A DNA stretch of 34,645 bases from Acidobacteriota bacterium (GTDB lineage Bacteria; Acidobacteriota; Thermoanaerobaculia; Multivoradales; J023), in the NCBI GenBank assembly GCA_029263395.1, contig JAJCXO010000283.1, positions 1 to 34,645 of the forward strand, read 5' to 3'. This document shows, piece by piece, positions 1-7,225 of this stretch. The position numbers and the translations under genes were made by a program. Position 1 is the stretch's first letter, and the number at the start of each line of letters is the position of its first letter. The notes below the pieces were generated by a model. That model saw only the letters and a program-made list of their open reading frames with translations. It made no database searches and had not been told where the DNA came from.

Positions 1-338
1 TTGATGATGAGGTCTGAAACCCCGAGCTGCTTAGCCTTCTTGATTTCAGTCCTGAAGTCTTTGACAGTGCAGACGATCACCGCGATGTTGCGAGTCCACG
101 AATCTGCTTTGAGGCGTCGTAACACCTCGATGCCGTGAACCTTGGGCATCATGAGATCGAGAATAATGACGTGCGGATCGAACGAACGCGCCAATTCGAG
201 ACATGCCTCACCATCGATCGCCACCGCGGTCTCGAACCCCACCTCCTCGAGCGCCCAACGGATCGACTGAGCGATTACGTTGACGTCGTCTGCAACCAGC
301 ACCCGGTACTTATAGTCCCCTCCAGCCGGGTTGGGCAT
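1..338 (-). CDS. Response regulator receiver (REC) protein, C-terminus cut by window edge
   Basis: The first 112 codons of a minus-strand gene are visible; the end lies beyond base 1. The ATG at 336-338 has a GGAAG ribosome binding site about 7 bases upstream. The protein reads as a CheY-like receiver: the acidic pair Asp17-Asp18 follows strand 1 (RVLVADD), and the likely phospho-acceptor is Asp61 in VIILDLMMPKVHG. A VIVCT segment supplies the conserved Ser/Thr switch position. It starts 14 bp after the stop of the Amt-hybrid kinase, so the two are almost certainly co-transcribed and the kinase HPt domain is the natural phosphodonor. Whether an output domain follows cannot be seen. Confidence 0.9.
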   Translation of the reverse strand, partial: MPNPAGGDYKYRVLVADDVNVIAQSIRWALEEVGFETAVAIDGEACLELARSFDPHVIILDLMMPKVHGIEVLRRLKADSWTRNIAVIVCTVKDFRTEIKKAKQLGVSDLII

Positions 339-352
339 GGGCGAGCTTCCTT

Positions 353-3300
353 TCACGACCTACAGAACGCCTCGAGAATCTCAGTCAGTTTTCGGATGTC
401 TAATTTGAGTGTCTCATATTTCGCCTTTACCTGCGCCCACTCCAAGCTTCGGGCAGCGCTTTCGAGACATGCCGCCGCATGCGTCACCGCAGGCGCGCAC
501 ACCGTGCCAGCCGCACCTTCTAAAGCATGAGACGCCTCGACCACAGCCTCGTGATCGTTCGCCTGGATAGCTTCCGTCAGAGCGGAGAGCCGTTTTGGTA
601 AGTCGTCTTGGAGAAAAATCTCGATCAGCATTTTGGCCCGCTGGCGGTTCCCGGCCCGACTCAGCAAACGCTGACCCTCGAAAACCCCGCCGCTGCCGTC
701 CCCCGACTCGGTGACCATCTCCGTTGCCGGAGCAGGATCGGTAGACTCATTTCGTGGAACCTCGAGGGCGACGCTTCGCAAGACCTCTGCCAACACCGTT
801 TTTTCGATCGGCTTGGGAACGTAGCCGTCGATTCCGACATCCAGGCAACGCTGCCGATCGCCACGCAATACGTCAGCGGTCGTCGCGATGATCGGTAGGT
901 AAGGCTCTCCTGGCTCCCGAGCGCGGATCGCGGCGGTCACCGCAAAACCATCCATATCCGGCATATGCATGTCCAGCAGCACCAGATCGAAGGTCTGCTC
1001 AGCTATCGCTTCCAAAGCCTCGGCACCGCTCGAGACAACCTCACAGTCGATCCCCCAACCGGCGAGCAATCCCACTGCCACAACCTGGTTGACCCGATTG
1101 TCTTCCACCACCAACGCTCGGCCCAGGACGCCGGCACGGTTCGGCGCCTCCTGCGGAGAGACGCTCGCCGATGGCACGGTTACAGTCTCCGTGCCCCTAG
1201 TCGTTGCCACGGTATCAACATCTCCGGCTGTAAGCGGCTGCAACCCACAACAGATCGTAAAATGGAAAACACTCCCCTCGCCGAGTTGGCTCTCTACCCA
1301 CATACGGCCGCCCATACCCTCGACTAGGCGCTTCGAAATCGCTAGGCCCAGACCGCTGCCGCCAAACTGTCGGGTAGTGGAGCTGTCAGCTTGCTCGAAT
1401 GCGCGAAAAATCACATGGTGCTTTTCAGGTGGAATGCCGGGACCACTATCGCTGACCGCAAAACAGAGCAACACCTGCTGCTCGTCGATGGGCTTCATCC
1501 CAACCGCAACCTCAACAGCACCAGCAGAAGTAAATTTGAGGCCATTTGCCACCAGATTGTTCAAGATCTGGCCCAGGCGCACAGGATCACCGCTCAGCGC
1601 ATCGGGCACCTCAGTCGCGACCTGGAGTTCCAGCTTCAGAGCTTTCTCCTCGGTTTGCAGAGCCAAGGTACCCAAGAAGCTCTCCAAAAAAGCTCGAAGC
1701 TCGAAGTCACGTGCCTCGATCTCGAGCTTTCCAGCTTCGATCTTGGAGACATCGAGAATATCGTTCAACAAGCGCAACAACGACACGGCCGACGTCTCGA
1801 CCATACCGAGGTATTGGCGTTGCTGCTCAGACAGCGGGGTTTCGAGCATCAAGGCGGTGATACCAAGGATGCCGTTCATCGGCGTTCGGATCTCATGGCT
1901 CATGTTGGCCAGGAACTGACTCTTGGATCGGGTGGCAGCCTCGGCCGCTTCCTTGGCGGTGCGTAACGCTCGGCGCGTCCGCTGGCGCTCGGTGATGTCC
2001 TGGAAACAAAGATGAAACTCCAGACGTTCACCATAGGTAGCCATCGTGAACGTGGCTTCGACCGGAAAGTGGCGACCGTCCCTCGTCTTGCCAAGGACCT
2101 CGACTCGACGGTCGAGATACGTACTCTCACCACCCGTCGTCAAGAAACTCAGCAACCCACTGCGAGTTGACTCGCGCTCGGATTCCGGTGTCACGAGCTC
2201 AAATACATCTTGGCCTATGGCCGCTTCGGAAGACCAACCAAAAATTGCTGCCGCCTGCGGATTCCAACCGAGAATGACACCCCGTTCGTTGACCGTAATG
2301 ATGGCATCCAAGGAGTGATCGATGGCTCGACGGTAACGGTCGGCACTGTCGCGAAGATCCTGCATCGCTTGCTGCAGAGCGCCGATCACTCGGTTGTACT
2401 GCGTCCCGATCACTCCAACGTCCGTTTGCGTATCAGCTTCGACACGCAGGCTCAAGTCTCCGGAAACTGCCTGGCGCTCCATCGCTGTCACCAACTCCAA
2501 GAGCTCGGTGTTGGCACCATGTTCGGCCACATTGAGTCCCCGCAACTCCTCTTGCTCAGACACCCTCAGCGGCACCCACCGGTCGATCAGACGCAATCCC
2601 AAGTAGCCACCACCAAAGGCCCAAGCACAACAAACCACCGCTCCGAGACCCTGTACTGCAAGCTGTTCAACCCGGCCTAATCCACTACCCAAAACCTCGA
2701 GGTCTCCCAACAGTGCCAGAGCCAGCGTCCCCCAAACTCCGGCCGCAGCATGAACCGGCACCGCACCAACCACATCGTCGATGCCTCGACGCTCTAGCCA
2801 CAGTGTCGCGGCCACCATCACCAGACCGCCAACCGCACCAATCACCACAGCCGCAAGGGTCGAAACTGCGTGACAGCCACCGGTGATCGAGACCAGACCC
2901 GCAAGCGCACCGTTCATCGCCAACTGCACGTTGGGCTGCCCGCGCCACCGAACCCCAACAGCCAACGCCGCAACCAGACCGGCGGCACCGGCCAGCATCG
3001 TATTGGCCACCACTCCCGGCACCCTTGGATGCCAACCCATGAAGCCACCACTGTTGAACCCAAGCCACCCGAGCCAAAGCAGAAAGACACCAAGAATTGC
3101 CAACGGTAAATTGTGGCCTCGGATCTCTCGAGGCTTACCATCCGCAGTAAACCGCCCGTGACGCGGTCCGAGCACCAACACAGCCGCTAGAGCGACCCAA
3201 CCGCCGACACTGTGGACCACAGAAACGCCAGCAAAGTCGCGAAAGCCGAGCTGCCCGAGCCAACCGTTCGGCATTCCGGCATCGGCGCCGTTCCAAACCC

Positions 3301-3724
3301 AATGCCCAAACACCGTGTAGATCGGTCCCGAAAGCAACAGTGTGGTTAGCAAGTAGCCGCCGAAGCGCATCCTCTCGGCCACCGCACCCGACACCGTAGT
3401 CACCGCCGTCCCACAGAACATGACCTGGTAGACAAAGAAGGCCGTCGGCCCACTTCCGATGCCGGCAAAATCGGTAAAGAATCCCGAACTGCCCAGCCAA
3501 CCACCGACGGTCGAACCGAACATCAGGGCATAACCGAAGCCCCAGAAAAGGAGCGCCGAGAGTCCAAAATCGGCGAGGTTCTTGACCGCGACATCAATCG
3601 AATTCTTCGATCGCGTCAACCCGGACTCGAGACACATAAAGCCTGGCTGCATCAGAAACGCCAAGCCTGCGCACAGCAGGAGCCACAGAGTGTCTACGCC
3701 TTGCGGCTCAATCATGCCAGCCAC
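353..3724 (-). CDS. Amt ammonium transporter fused to a hybrid histidine kinase (Amt-PAS-HisKA-HATPase-REC-HPt)
   Basis: An 1123-aa membrane sensor. Residues 1-385 are a complete Amt/Rh channel with many hydrophobic helices; DFAGVSVVH (Asp163, His171) and VPVHAAAG (His325) preserve the substrate-site Asp and the twin pore histidines of AmtB. Residues 390-455 form a HAMP-like linker usual in Amt-signalling fusions. A PAS domain follows (460-580), then HisKA with SHEIRTPMNG (phospho-His610), and HATPase_c with DSGPGI (759-764) and GGSGLGLAI (788-796). REC has Glu874-Asp875, Asp918 (LLDMHMPDMDG) and Lys971. The C-terminal HPt (about 1030-1120) has His1066 in SHALEG, where most HPt domains have Lys after Leu. 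The start is a GTG (3722-3724); an ATG three codons in is an alternative. Known relatives are Amt-kinase ammonium sensors such as Kuenenia Amt5. The likely role is sensing external ammonium and relaying phosphate to the adjacent REC protein; whether it still transports is unknown. Confidence 0.93.
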   Translation of the reverse strand: MAGMIEPQGVDTLWLLLCAGLAFLMQPGFMCLESGLTRSKNSIDVAVKNLADFGLSALLFWGFGYALMFGSTVGGWLGSSGFFTDFAGIGSGPTAFFVYQVMFCGTAVTTVSGAVAERMRFGGYLLTTLLLSGPIYTVFGHWVWNGADAGMPNGWLGQLGFRDFAGVSVVHSVGGWVALAAVLVLGPRHGRFTADGKPREIRGHNLPLAILGVFLLWLGWLGFNSGGFMGWHPRVPGVVANTMLAGAAGLVAALAVGVRWRGQPNVQLAMNGALAGLVSITGGCHAVSTLAAVVIGAVGGLVMVAATLWLERRGIDDVVGAVPVHAAAGVWGTLALALLGDLEVLGSGLGRVEQLAVQGLGAVVCCAWAFGGGYLGLRLIDRWVPLRVSEQEELRGLNVAEHGANTELLELVTAMERQAVSGDLSLRVEADTQTDVGVIGTQYNRVIGALQQAMQDLRDSADRYRRAIDHSLDAIITVNERGVILGWNPQAAAIFGWSSEAAIGQDVFELVTPESERESTRSGLLSFLTTGGESTYLDRRVEVLGKTRDGRHFPVEATFTMATYGERLEFHLCFQDITERQRTRRALRTAKEAAEAATRSKSQFLANMSHEIRTPMNGILGITALMLETPLSEQQRQYLGMVETSAVSLLRLLNDILDVSKIEAGKLEIEARDFELRAFLESFLGTLALQTEEKALKLELQVATEVPDALSGDPVRLGQILNNLVANGLKFTSAGAVEVAVGMKPIDEQQVLLCFAVSDSGPGIPPEKHHVIFRAFEQADSSTTRQFGGSGLGLAISKRLVEGMGGRMWVESQLGEGSVFHFTICCGLQPLTAGDVDTVATTRGTETVTVPSASVSPQEAPNRAGVLGRALVVEDNRVNQVVAVGLLAGWGIDCEVVSSGAEALEAIAEQTFDLVLLDMHMPDMDGFAVTAAIRAREPGEPYLPIIATTADVLRGDRQRCLDVGIDGYVPKPIEKTVLAEVLRSVALEVPRNESTDPAPATEMVTESGDGSGGVFEGQRLLSRAGNRQRAKMLIEIFLQDDLPKRLSALTEAIQANDHEAVVEASHALEGAAGTVCAPAVTHAAACLESAARSLEWAQVKAKYETLKLDIRKLTEILEAFCRS

Positions 3725-3823
3725 CGTATCAAGGACCCAAGCAGATTGTCAGTTGATATCAATGGATTCGAAGAGACTTCGGTTTACAAGAGGCCAGGAG
3801 TCAATCCCAGAGACAACACGAAC

Positions 3824-3851
3824 TTGATGTCAGATTAATCTGACATATAAG
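3824..3851 (+). promoter_or_regulatory. Putative sigma-70-type promoter (TTGATG, 16 bp, TATAAG)
   Basis: TTGATG at 3824-3829 and TATAAG at 3846-3851 are separated by 16 bp and read rightwards. They sit at the upstream edge of the AT-rich patch. If real, transcription starts near 3858, leaving a roughly 300-nt leader before the ATG at 4156 that would include the second palindrome. The match is by eye only. Confidence 0.4.
3827..3846. promoter_or_regulatory. Perfect 20-bp palindrome, probable operator
   Basis: ATGTCAGATTAATCTGACAT is its own reverse complement over all 20 bases. It occupies the spacer between the putative -35 and -10 elements, the classic position for a dimeric repressor. The cognate regulator is not identifiable; no DNA-binding repressor gene lies beside it in this window. 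Confidence 0.6.
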
Positions 3852-4009
3852 GCCAGAAATAAAAACTATACATTTTCCAGAACTATTAATCCCAATGATA
3901 TATGCTATTAAACTAATCCCCTGCCGGGCTCACTGGCCATCGAACGATGAGCACAGGACCTACTTGAGTCAACTCGCCAAGCGGCACGGGCCGCAGGCTA
4001 TTGATGCGA

Positions 4010-4027
4010 GACACATCATGATGTGTC
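4010..4027. promoter_or_regulatory. Perfect 18-bp palindrome, possible operator
   Basis: GACACATCATGATGTGTC is perfectly self-complementary and lies 128 bp before the ATG at 4156. Its half-site differs from that of the 3827-3846 palindrome, suggesting a different binding protein, or a symmetric RNA structure in the leader of the 4156 transcript. Confidence 0.5.
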
Positions 4028-4095
4028 CTGACTCTAGGGGGCCAGAAGAACGTCGATCCCGACATTCTCTGAACAGTAGGGGAACTACAAGCCGC

Positions 4096-4125
4096 GACTC
4101 ACTGCGCTTCGACCGTGCGTGAGTC
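4096..4125 (+). promoter_or_regulatory. Leader hairpin upstream of the 4156 gene
   Basis: GACTCAC (4096-4102) pairs with GTGAGTC (4119-4125) around a 16-nt loop, 30 bases before the start codon and about 20 before the ribosome binding site. It may affect translation or be coincidental; the stem is short. Confidence 0.3.
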
Positions 4126-4155
4126 ACCCGTGTTTCTTCAATCAAGGAGGACAGG

Positions 4156-4602
4156 ATGAACCGACGTATCAGTCTAGTTTCGATTCTCGCTATCTCTCTC
4201 ACTCTCGGCATCACCAGCTTCGCACTGGCGACTGAGGAGCAGCCGACGACCGAGCCCGCACCCCAAGCAGCCCCCCAACCCCAAACAACCGACGGTGAGC
4301 CGATGTACGTTGCCGGGATGCAAGTTGCGATCGATGAGACGACCGGTGAGCTCCGCCCTGCTACCGCCGAGGAGGCCGCAAACCTGGCGCAGCAATGGCG
4401 CCAGATATTCGTCCCGCGGAAGGCTGCGCCGCGTGCCTTTACCACCAAGAGTGGAGCGACGGCGGTTGAGCTACCCAACGACATGTTGAAGTTCTCTGTC
4501 GTCCGCATCGAAGCGGACGGGACTTTGACGACGGGCGAAGCCCACGGGCAGCAGAACGCGCGCGAGTTCATCGCTACCACCACCACTCCAGAGGAGGAGT
4601 AA
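4156..4602 (+). CDS. Small exported protein of unknown function, coupled to downstream zincin
   Basis: A 148-aa protein with a clear Sec signal (positive MNRR start, hydrophobic segment to about residue 24, ALA cleavage site), then a Pro/Gln/Thr-rich linker (26-46). The mature part contains an acidic VAIDETTGELRPATAEE stretch and a compact beta-looking C-terminal region ending in acidic residues. The ATG follows an excellent AAGGAGG site. The stop is only 3 nt from the next ATG, and the Glu codons at its end form the ribosome binding site for that gene, so the two are translationally coupled. The family is not recognised. A role as inhibitor, pro-piece or partner of the neighbouring peptidase is inference from coupling alone. 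Confidence 0.85.
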   Translation: MNRRISLVSILAISLTLGITSFALATEEQPTTEPAPQAAPQPQTTDGEPMYVAGMQVAIDETTGELRPATAEEAANLAQQWRQIFVPRKAAPRAFTTKSGATAVELPNDMLKFSVVRIEADGTLTTGEAHGQQNAREFIATTTTPEEE

Positions 4603-4605
4603 GCG

Positions 4606-6000
4606 ATGCGAACCAAACATCTCAGCCGTCTGACTCTACTCGTCTTCGCTGGGCTTTTGCTGGTGGCTACCCTGCCAGCTTCCGCCGCCAACGTCGTCGT
4701 CATCAATTTCGACCCACCAGGCGTTGGTCTCAACGATCCGACACCGGTCGCTCCCGTGGGCGGCAACCCGGGTACGACCTTGGGGGCCCAACGCGGCAAC
4801 GTTTATCTTCTAGCTGCACAGATTTGGGGCAGCACATTGGACAGCAGCCAAACAATTTTTGTCGCAGCTCAGTTTACTCCGTTGCCTTGCTCGCCTACCG
4901 GCGCAGTGCTGGGCTCCGCGGGTCCAACTTTCGTCGTCACCGACTTTCCTGGCGCTGGCTTCCCCGCCACTTGGTATTCCTCGGCTCAGGGTGACGCGCT
5001 TTCAGGCGTCGATCAAGTCCCCGGCTTCGTCGACATCGGCTCTAGTTTCAACTCTGACATCGACGATGATCCCAACTGCCTGGTCGGCCGTCAGTGGTAC
5101 TACGGCTTCGACAACAATCAAGGCGGCGACCTGGACTTCCTGACCGTGGTACTGCACGAGATCAACCACGGCCTCGGCTTCCTCGAGCTGGTGGATCCCA
5201 ATACCGGTGCACTATTCTTCGGTCAGCCGGACATCTACACCAAGTTCATGCTCGACCTGACGCTGAGCACAACTTGGGACACGATGACCGATGCCGAGCG
5301 GCTCTTCTCTCAGACCAACTCCGGCAATGTAGTGTGGAACGGTTCCAACGTCACCAACCAGGCACCATCGATTCTCGGACCCCGTCCATCCCTCAAAGTC
5401 CTGCAGCCCAAAGTCCTCAAGGGTAGCTACGAGGCTCAGGCAGCGAGCTTTGGACAACCGCTCGGCGGCGGTGGCGGCACAACCGGGCAGATCGTCTTGG
5501 CTGACGACAGCACTGGCGTTGGCACGGACGCCTGTGAACCGATCACCAACAACCTCAACGGCAAAATCGCGTTGATCGACCGTGGTGGTTGTGCGTTTAC
5601 CACCAAGGTTGCCAACGCCGAGGCGGCAGGCGCCAAGGGTGCCATCGTTGCCAACAACGCCCCCGATGGACCAGCGCCGATGGGAGGATCCGATCCTTCG
5701 ATCAGCATCCCGTCGGTCGGCATCACGCTCGATCTCGGCAACTCGATCAAGGCTGAGCTGCCAGGTGCCAATGCCAAACTCCTGTTGGACGACGATTTCC
5801 TCGCAGGTACAACCCAGGATTTCGTGCGGTTGTACACACCGGCTGTCGTCAGCCCGGGTTCATCGAAGTCCCACTGGGACACCTCCGCCGAGCCGAGTCT
5901 GTTGATGGAGCCGTCCATTACGCCGAATCTCGAATCTGCAACAACTCTGGACTTGTCGCCAGCGATGTTGCAAGACATCGGTTGGGTCCTGTTGCCTTGA
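4606..6000 (+). CDS. Exported zincin-type metallopeptidase with an inserted PA domain
   Basis: A 464-aa secreted protein: signal peptide 1-27 (ASA cleavage), catalytic region with VVLHEINHGLGFLE (His184, Glu185, His188), PA domain at about 285-395 (GKIALIDRGGCAFTTK and AGAKGAIVANN are typical), then LLMEP (Met434), which looks like the Met-turn, and a terminal MLQDIGW motif seen in secreted zincins. The PA domain therefore sits between the zinc helix and the Met-turn. The motif reads HExxHxxGxxE; metzincins normally have His or Asp at the last position, so Glu194 as third zinc ligand is unusual. It is likely an extracellular or periplasmic protease. The ribosome binding site is encoded by the end of the preceding gene. 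A strong hairpin follows the stop. Confidence 0.85.
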   Translation: MRTKHLSRLTLLVFAGLLLVATLPASAANVVVINFDPPGVGLNDPTPVAPVGGNPGTTLGAQRGNVYLLAAQIWGSTLDSSQTIFVAAQFTPLPCSPTGAVLGSAGPTFVVTDFPGAGFPATWYSSAQGDALSGVDQVPGFVDIGSSFNSDIDDDPNCLVGRQWYYGFDNNQGGDLDFLTVVLHEINHGLGFLELVDPNTGALFFGQPDIYTKFMLDLTLSTTWDTMTDAERLFSQTNSGNVVWNGSNVTNQAPSILGPRPSLKVLQPKVLKGSYEAQAASFGQPLGGGGGTTGQIVLADDSTGVGTDACEPITNNLNGKIALIDRGGCAFTTKVANAEAAGAKGAIVANNAPDGPAPMGGSDPSISIPSVGITLDLGNSIKAELPGANAKLLLDDDFLAGTTQDFVRLYTPAVVSPGSSKSHWDTSAEPSLLMEPSITPNLESATTLDLSPAMLQDIGWVLLP

Positions 6001-6016
6001 TCGCCTGACTCTGACT

Positions 6017-6041
6017 GGACCTGGGTGCCACACCCAGGTCC
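6017..6041 (+). terminator. Strong hairpin after the zincin gene
   Basis: GGACCTGGGTG and CACCCAGGTCC form a perfect 11-bp GC-rich stem with a 3-nt CCA loop, starting 17 bases after the zincin stop. There is no clear T-run after it, so it may be an imperfect intrinsic terminator or an RNA-stabilising 3' end. Confidence 0.6.
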
Positions 6042-6073
6042 GCTCTGCTATCCAACGGTGGTAATCTCACCGG

Positions 6074-7219
6074 GTGAACATCCGAGAGATTATCCCAGCA
6101 GAGCCCATTCCGCTTGCCTCGACTGCGTTGGCTTTGACGGTGTTGGCTTTAACTGTGCTAGCCAATCCCACTTTTGCTGTCACTCCTGGCCAAGACCCTC
6201 CAGTCGAAACCCATGAGGCCACCTCAACTGTAGCTGGCGACGGCACAGAAGCTGCCGATCAGCACCCACCGGCAACGCCTCAACTACCTTCCCAATCCGT
6301 ACGGTCGGGCTTTGGGGCACCACAACAGAACGTCGACGTTGAGGCTGCGATCCACCAAGCGATCGACCAAGGCTGGCAAGATTTCCACCTAATAACCGAG
6401 TGTCAACAGGCTGACGGTTTCAACACGACTGAGATCTTTGCCAATGGCGTCGGCATCTGGAACACCCAACGGCAATTCAACGTCACTCGTGACGAAATCC
6501 AGACTATGTTGCGGGCGCTACGCGACGCTGAGTTCGCTTACATGCCTGTAGTCCATCAAGCGGCGATCGCATCGCCGAAGCCAAGCTCGACGACACCACG
6601 TGTTCAATGCCAAATTCGATTGCGCCTCGATGCCACGGCCAAACGTGCCACGCAGTTGGTGGGAGGGTCTCCTGCCGAGTCTCTCCCAAACCTAGCCGGA
6701 CAACTGTTGGAGATCAGCCGCGGGCCGGCGGCCGCTGGAGTTGGAGCCAAACATCTAGATGATGGCCTCGAGAAAATTGCCCGTGGTGAACTCGCTCCGG
6801 AGACGCTGCGGCTCATGAGCCATTTGAAACCTTCACGCCACGAGGTGGACGAGATCGGATGGCAGCTCGAGTTGAAAAACGCTGTCGCCCAAACTCGATC
6901 GTACTCTCCCAAGACCGGTTATGGCAGACCCATGCGCCTCGCACTCTCCTGCGACGACTTGAAGGATTTGGCTGGCGAGTTGGCCGCGGAACATCCCCGC
7001 AGTCTCCCACGGCATTTAACCAGCACATCGCTGACGGTCATAGCCTTCGAGCTCTTCCGGCACAAGCGCCGGATTGAAACGACCCGCACCGGTAAGCCAG
7101 GTCCTGAGATCGAACCGCACCACAAGCAACGGGTCGAGCGAGTTCTGAAGATCCTGGGGAGGCTTCACCAGAAGATTCTGGACGAAGGCGAATCCATCGC
7201 CCCGAACCTCGCCCGATAG
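6074..7219 (+). CDS. Exported protein of unknown function
   Basis: A 381-aa product from a GTG start (the only convincing start upstream of the signal-like segment). Residues 12-36 are hydrophobic with an in-frame duplicated ALTVL motif and end in a plausible TFA cleavage site. A Pro/Thr-rich linker follows to about residue 85. Residues 85-160 carry a beta-rich segment followed by TRDEIQTMLRALRDAEF, the arrangement seen in small lipocalin-like secreted domains in which a helix closes on a Phe, but similarity is too weak for a family call. The rest is mostly helical and rich in Arg and His. It converges with the helicase gene, with 6 bp between their stop codons. No clear ribosome binding site precedes the GTG, so the start is the weak point. 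Confidence 0.65.
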   Translation: MNIREIIPAEPIPLASTALALTVLALTVLANPTFAVTPGQDPPVETHEATSTVAGDGTEAADQHPPATPQLPSQSVRSGFGAPQQNVDVEAAIHQAIDQGWQDFHLITECQQADGFNTTEIFANGVGIWNTQRQFNVTRDEIQTMLRALRDAEFAYMPVVHQAAIASPKPSSTTPRVQCQIRLRLDATAKRATQLVGGSPAESLPNLAGQLLEISRGPAAAGVGAKHLDDGLEKIARGELAPETLRLMSHLKPSRHEVDEIGWQLELKNAVAQTRSYSPKTGYGRPMRLALSCDDLKDLAGELAAEHPRSLPRHLTSTSLTVIAFELFRHKRRIETTRTGKPGPEIEPHHKQRVERVLKILGRLHQKILDEGESIAPNLAR

Positions 7220-7225
7220 CCCGTC

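Larger units (their letters stand above)
3725..4155. other. Intergenic regulatory region between the Amt-kinase and the secreted-protein operon
   Basis: This 431-bp stretch separates divergent genes and has no convincing coding region. Its centre (about 3835-3910) is strikingly AT-rich compared with the surrounding GC-rich DNA, as expected for promoters. It holds two long perfect palindromes (3827-3846, 4010-4027), a short one (TTGATATCAA, 3753-3762) near the kinase start, and a hairpin (4096-4125) just before the 4156 gene. Short open frames crossing it lack ribosome binding sites and recognisable protein features. Confidence 0.7.

Noticed and set aside
969-1919. A 316-codon open frame on the plus strand opposite the hybrid kinase
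   Set aside because: It lies wholly antisense to strongly conserved kinase domains, is rich in Arg, Ser and Pro, has no domain and no ribosome binding site.
3969-4799. A 276-codon minus-strand open frame over the 4156 gene and zincin start
   Set aside because: Antisense to two genes with signal peptides and good ribosome binding sites; the product shows no protein-like pattern.
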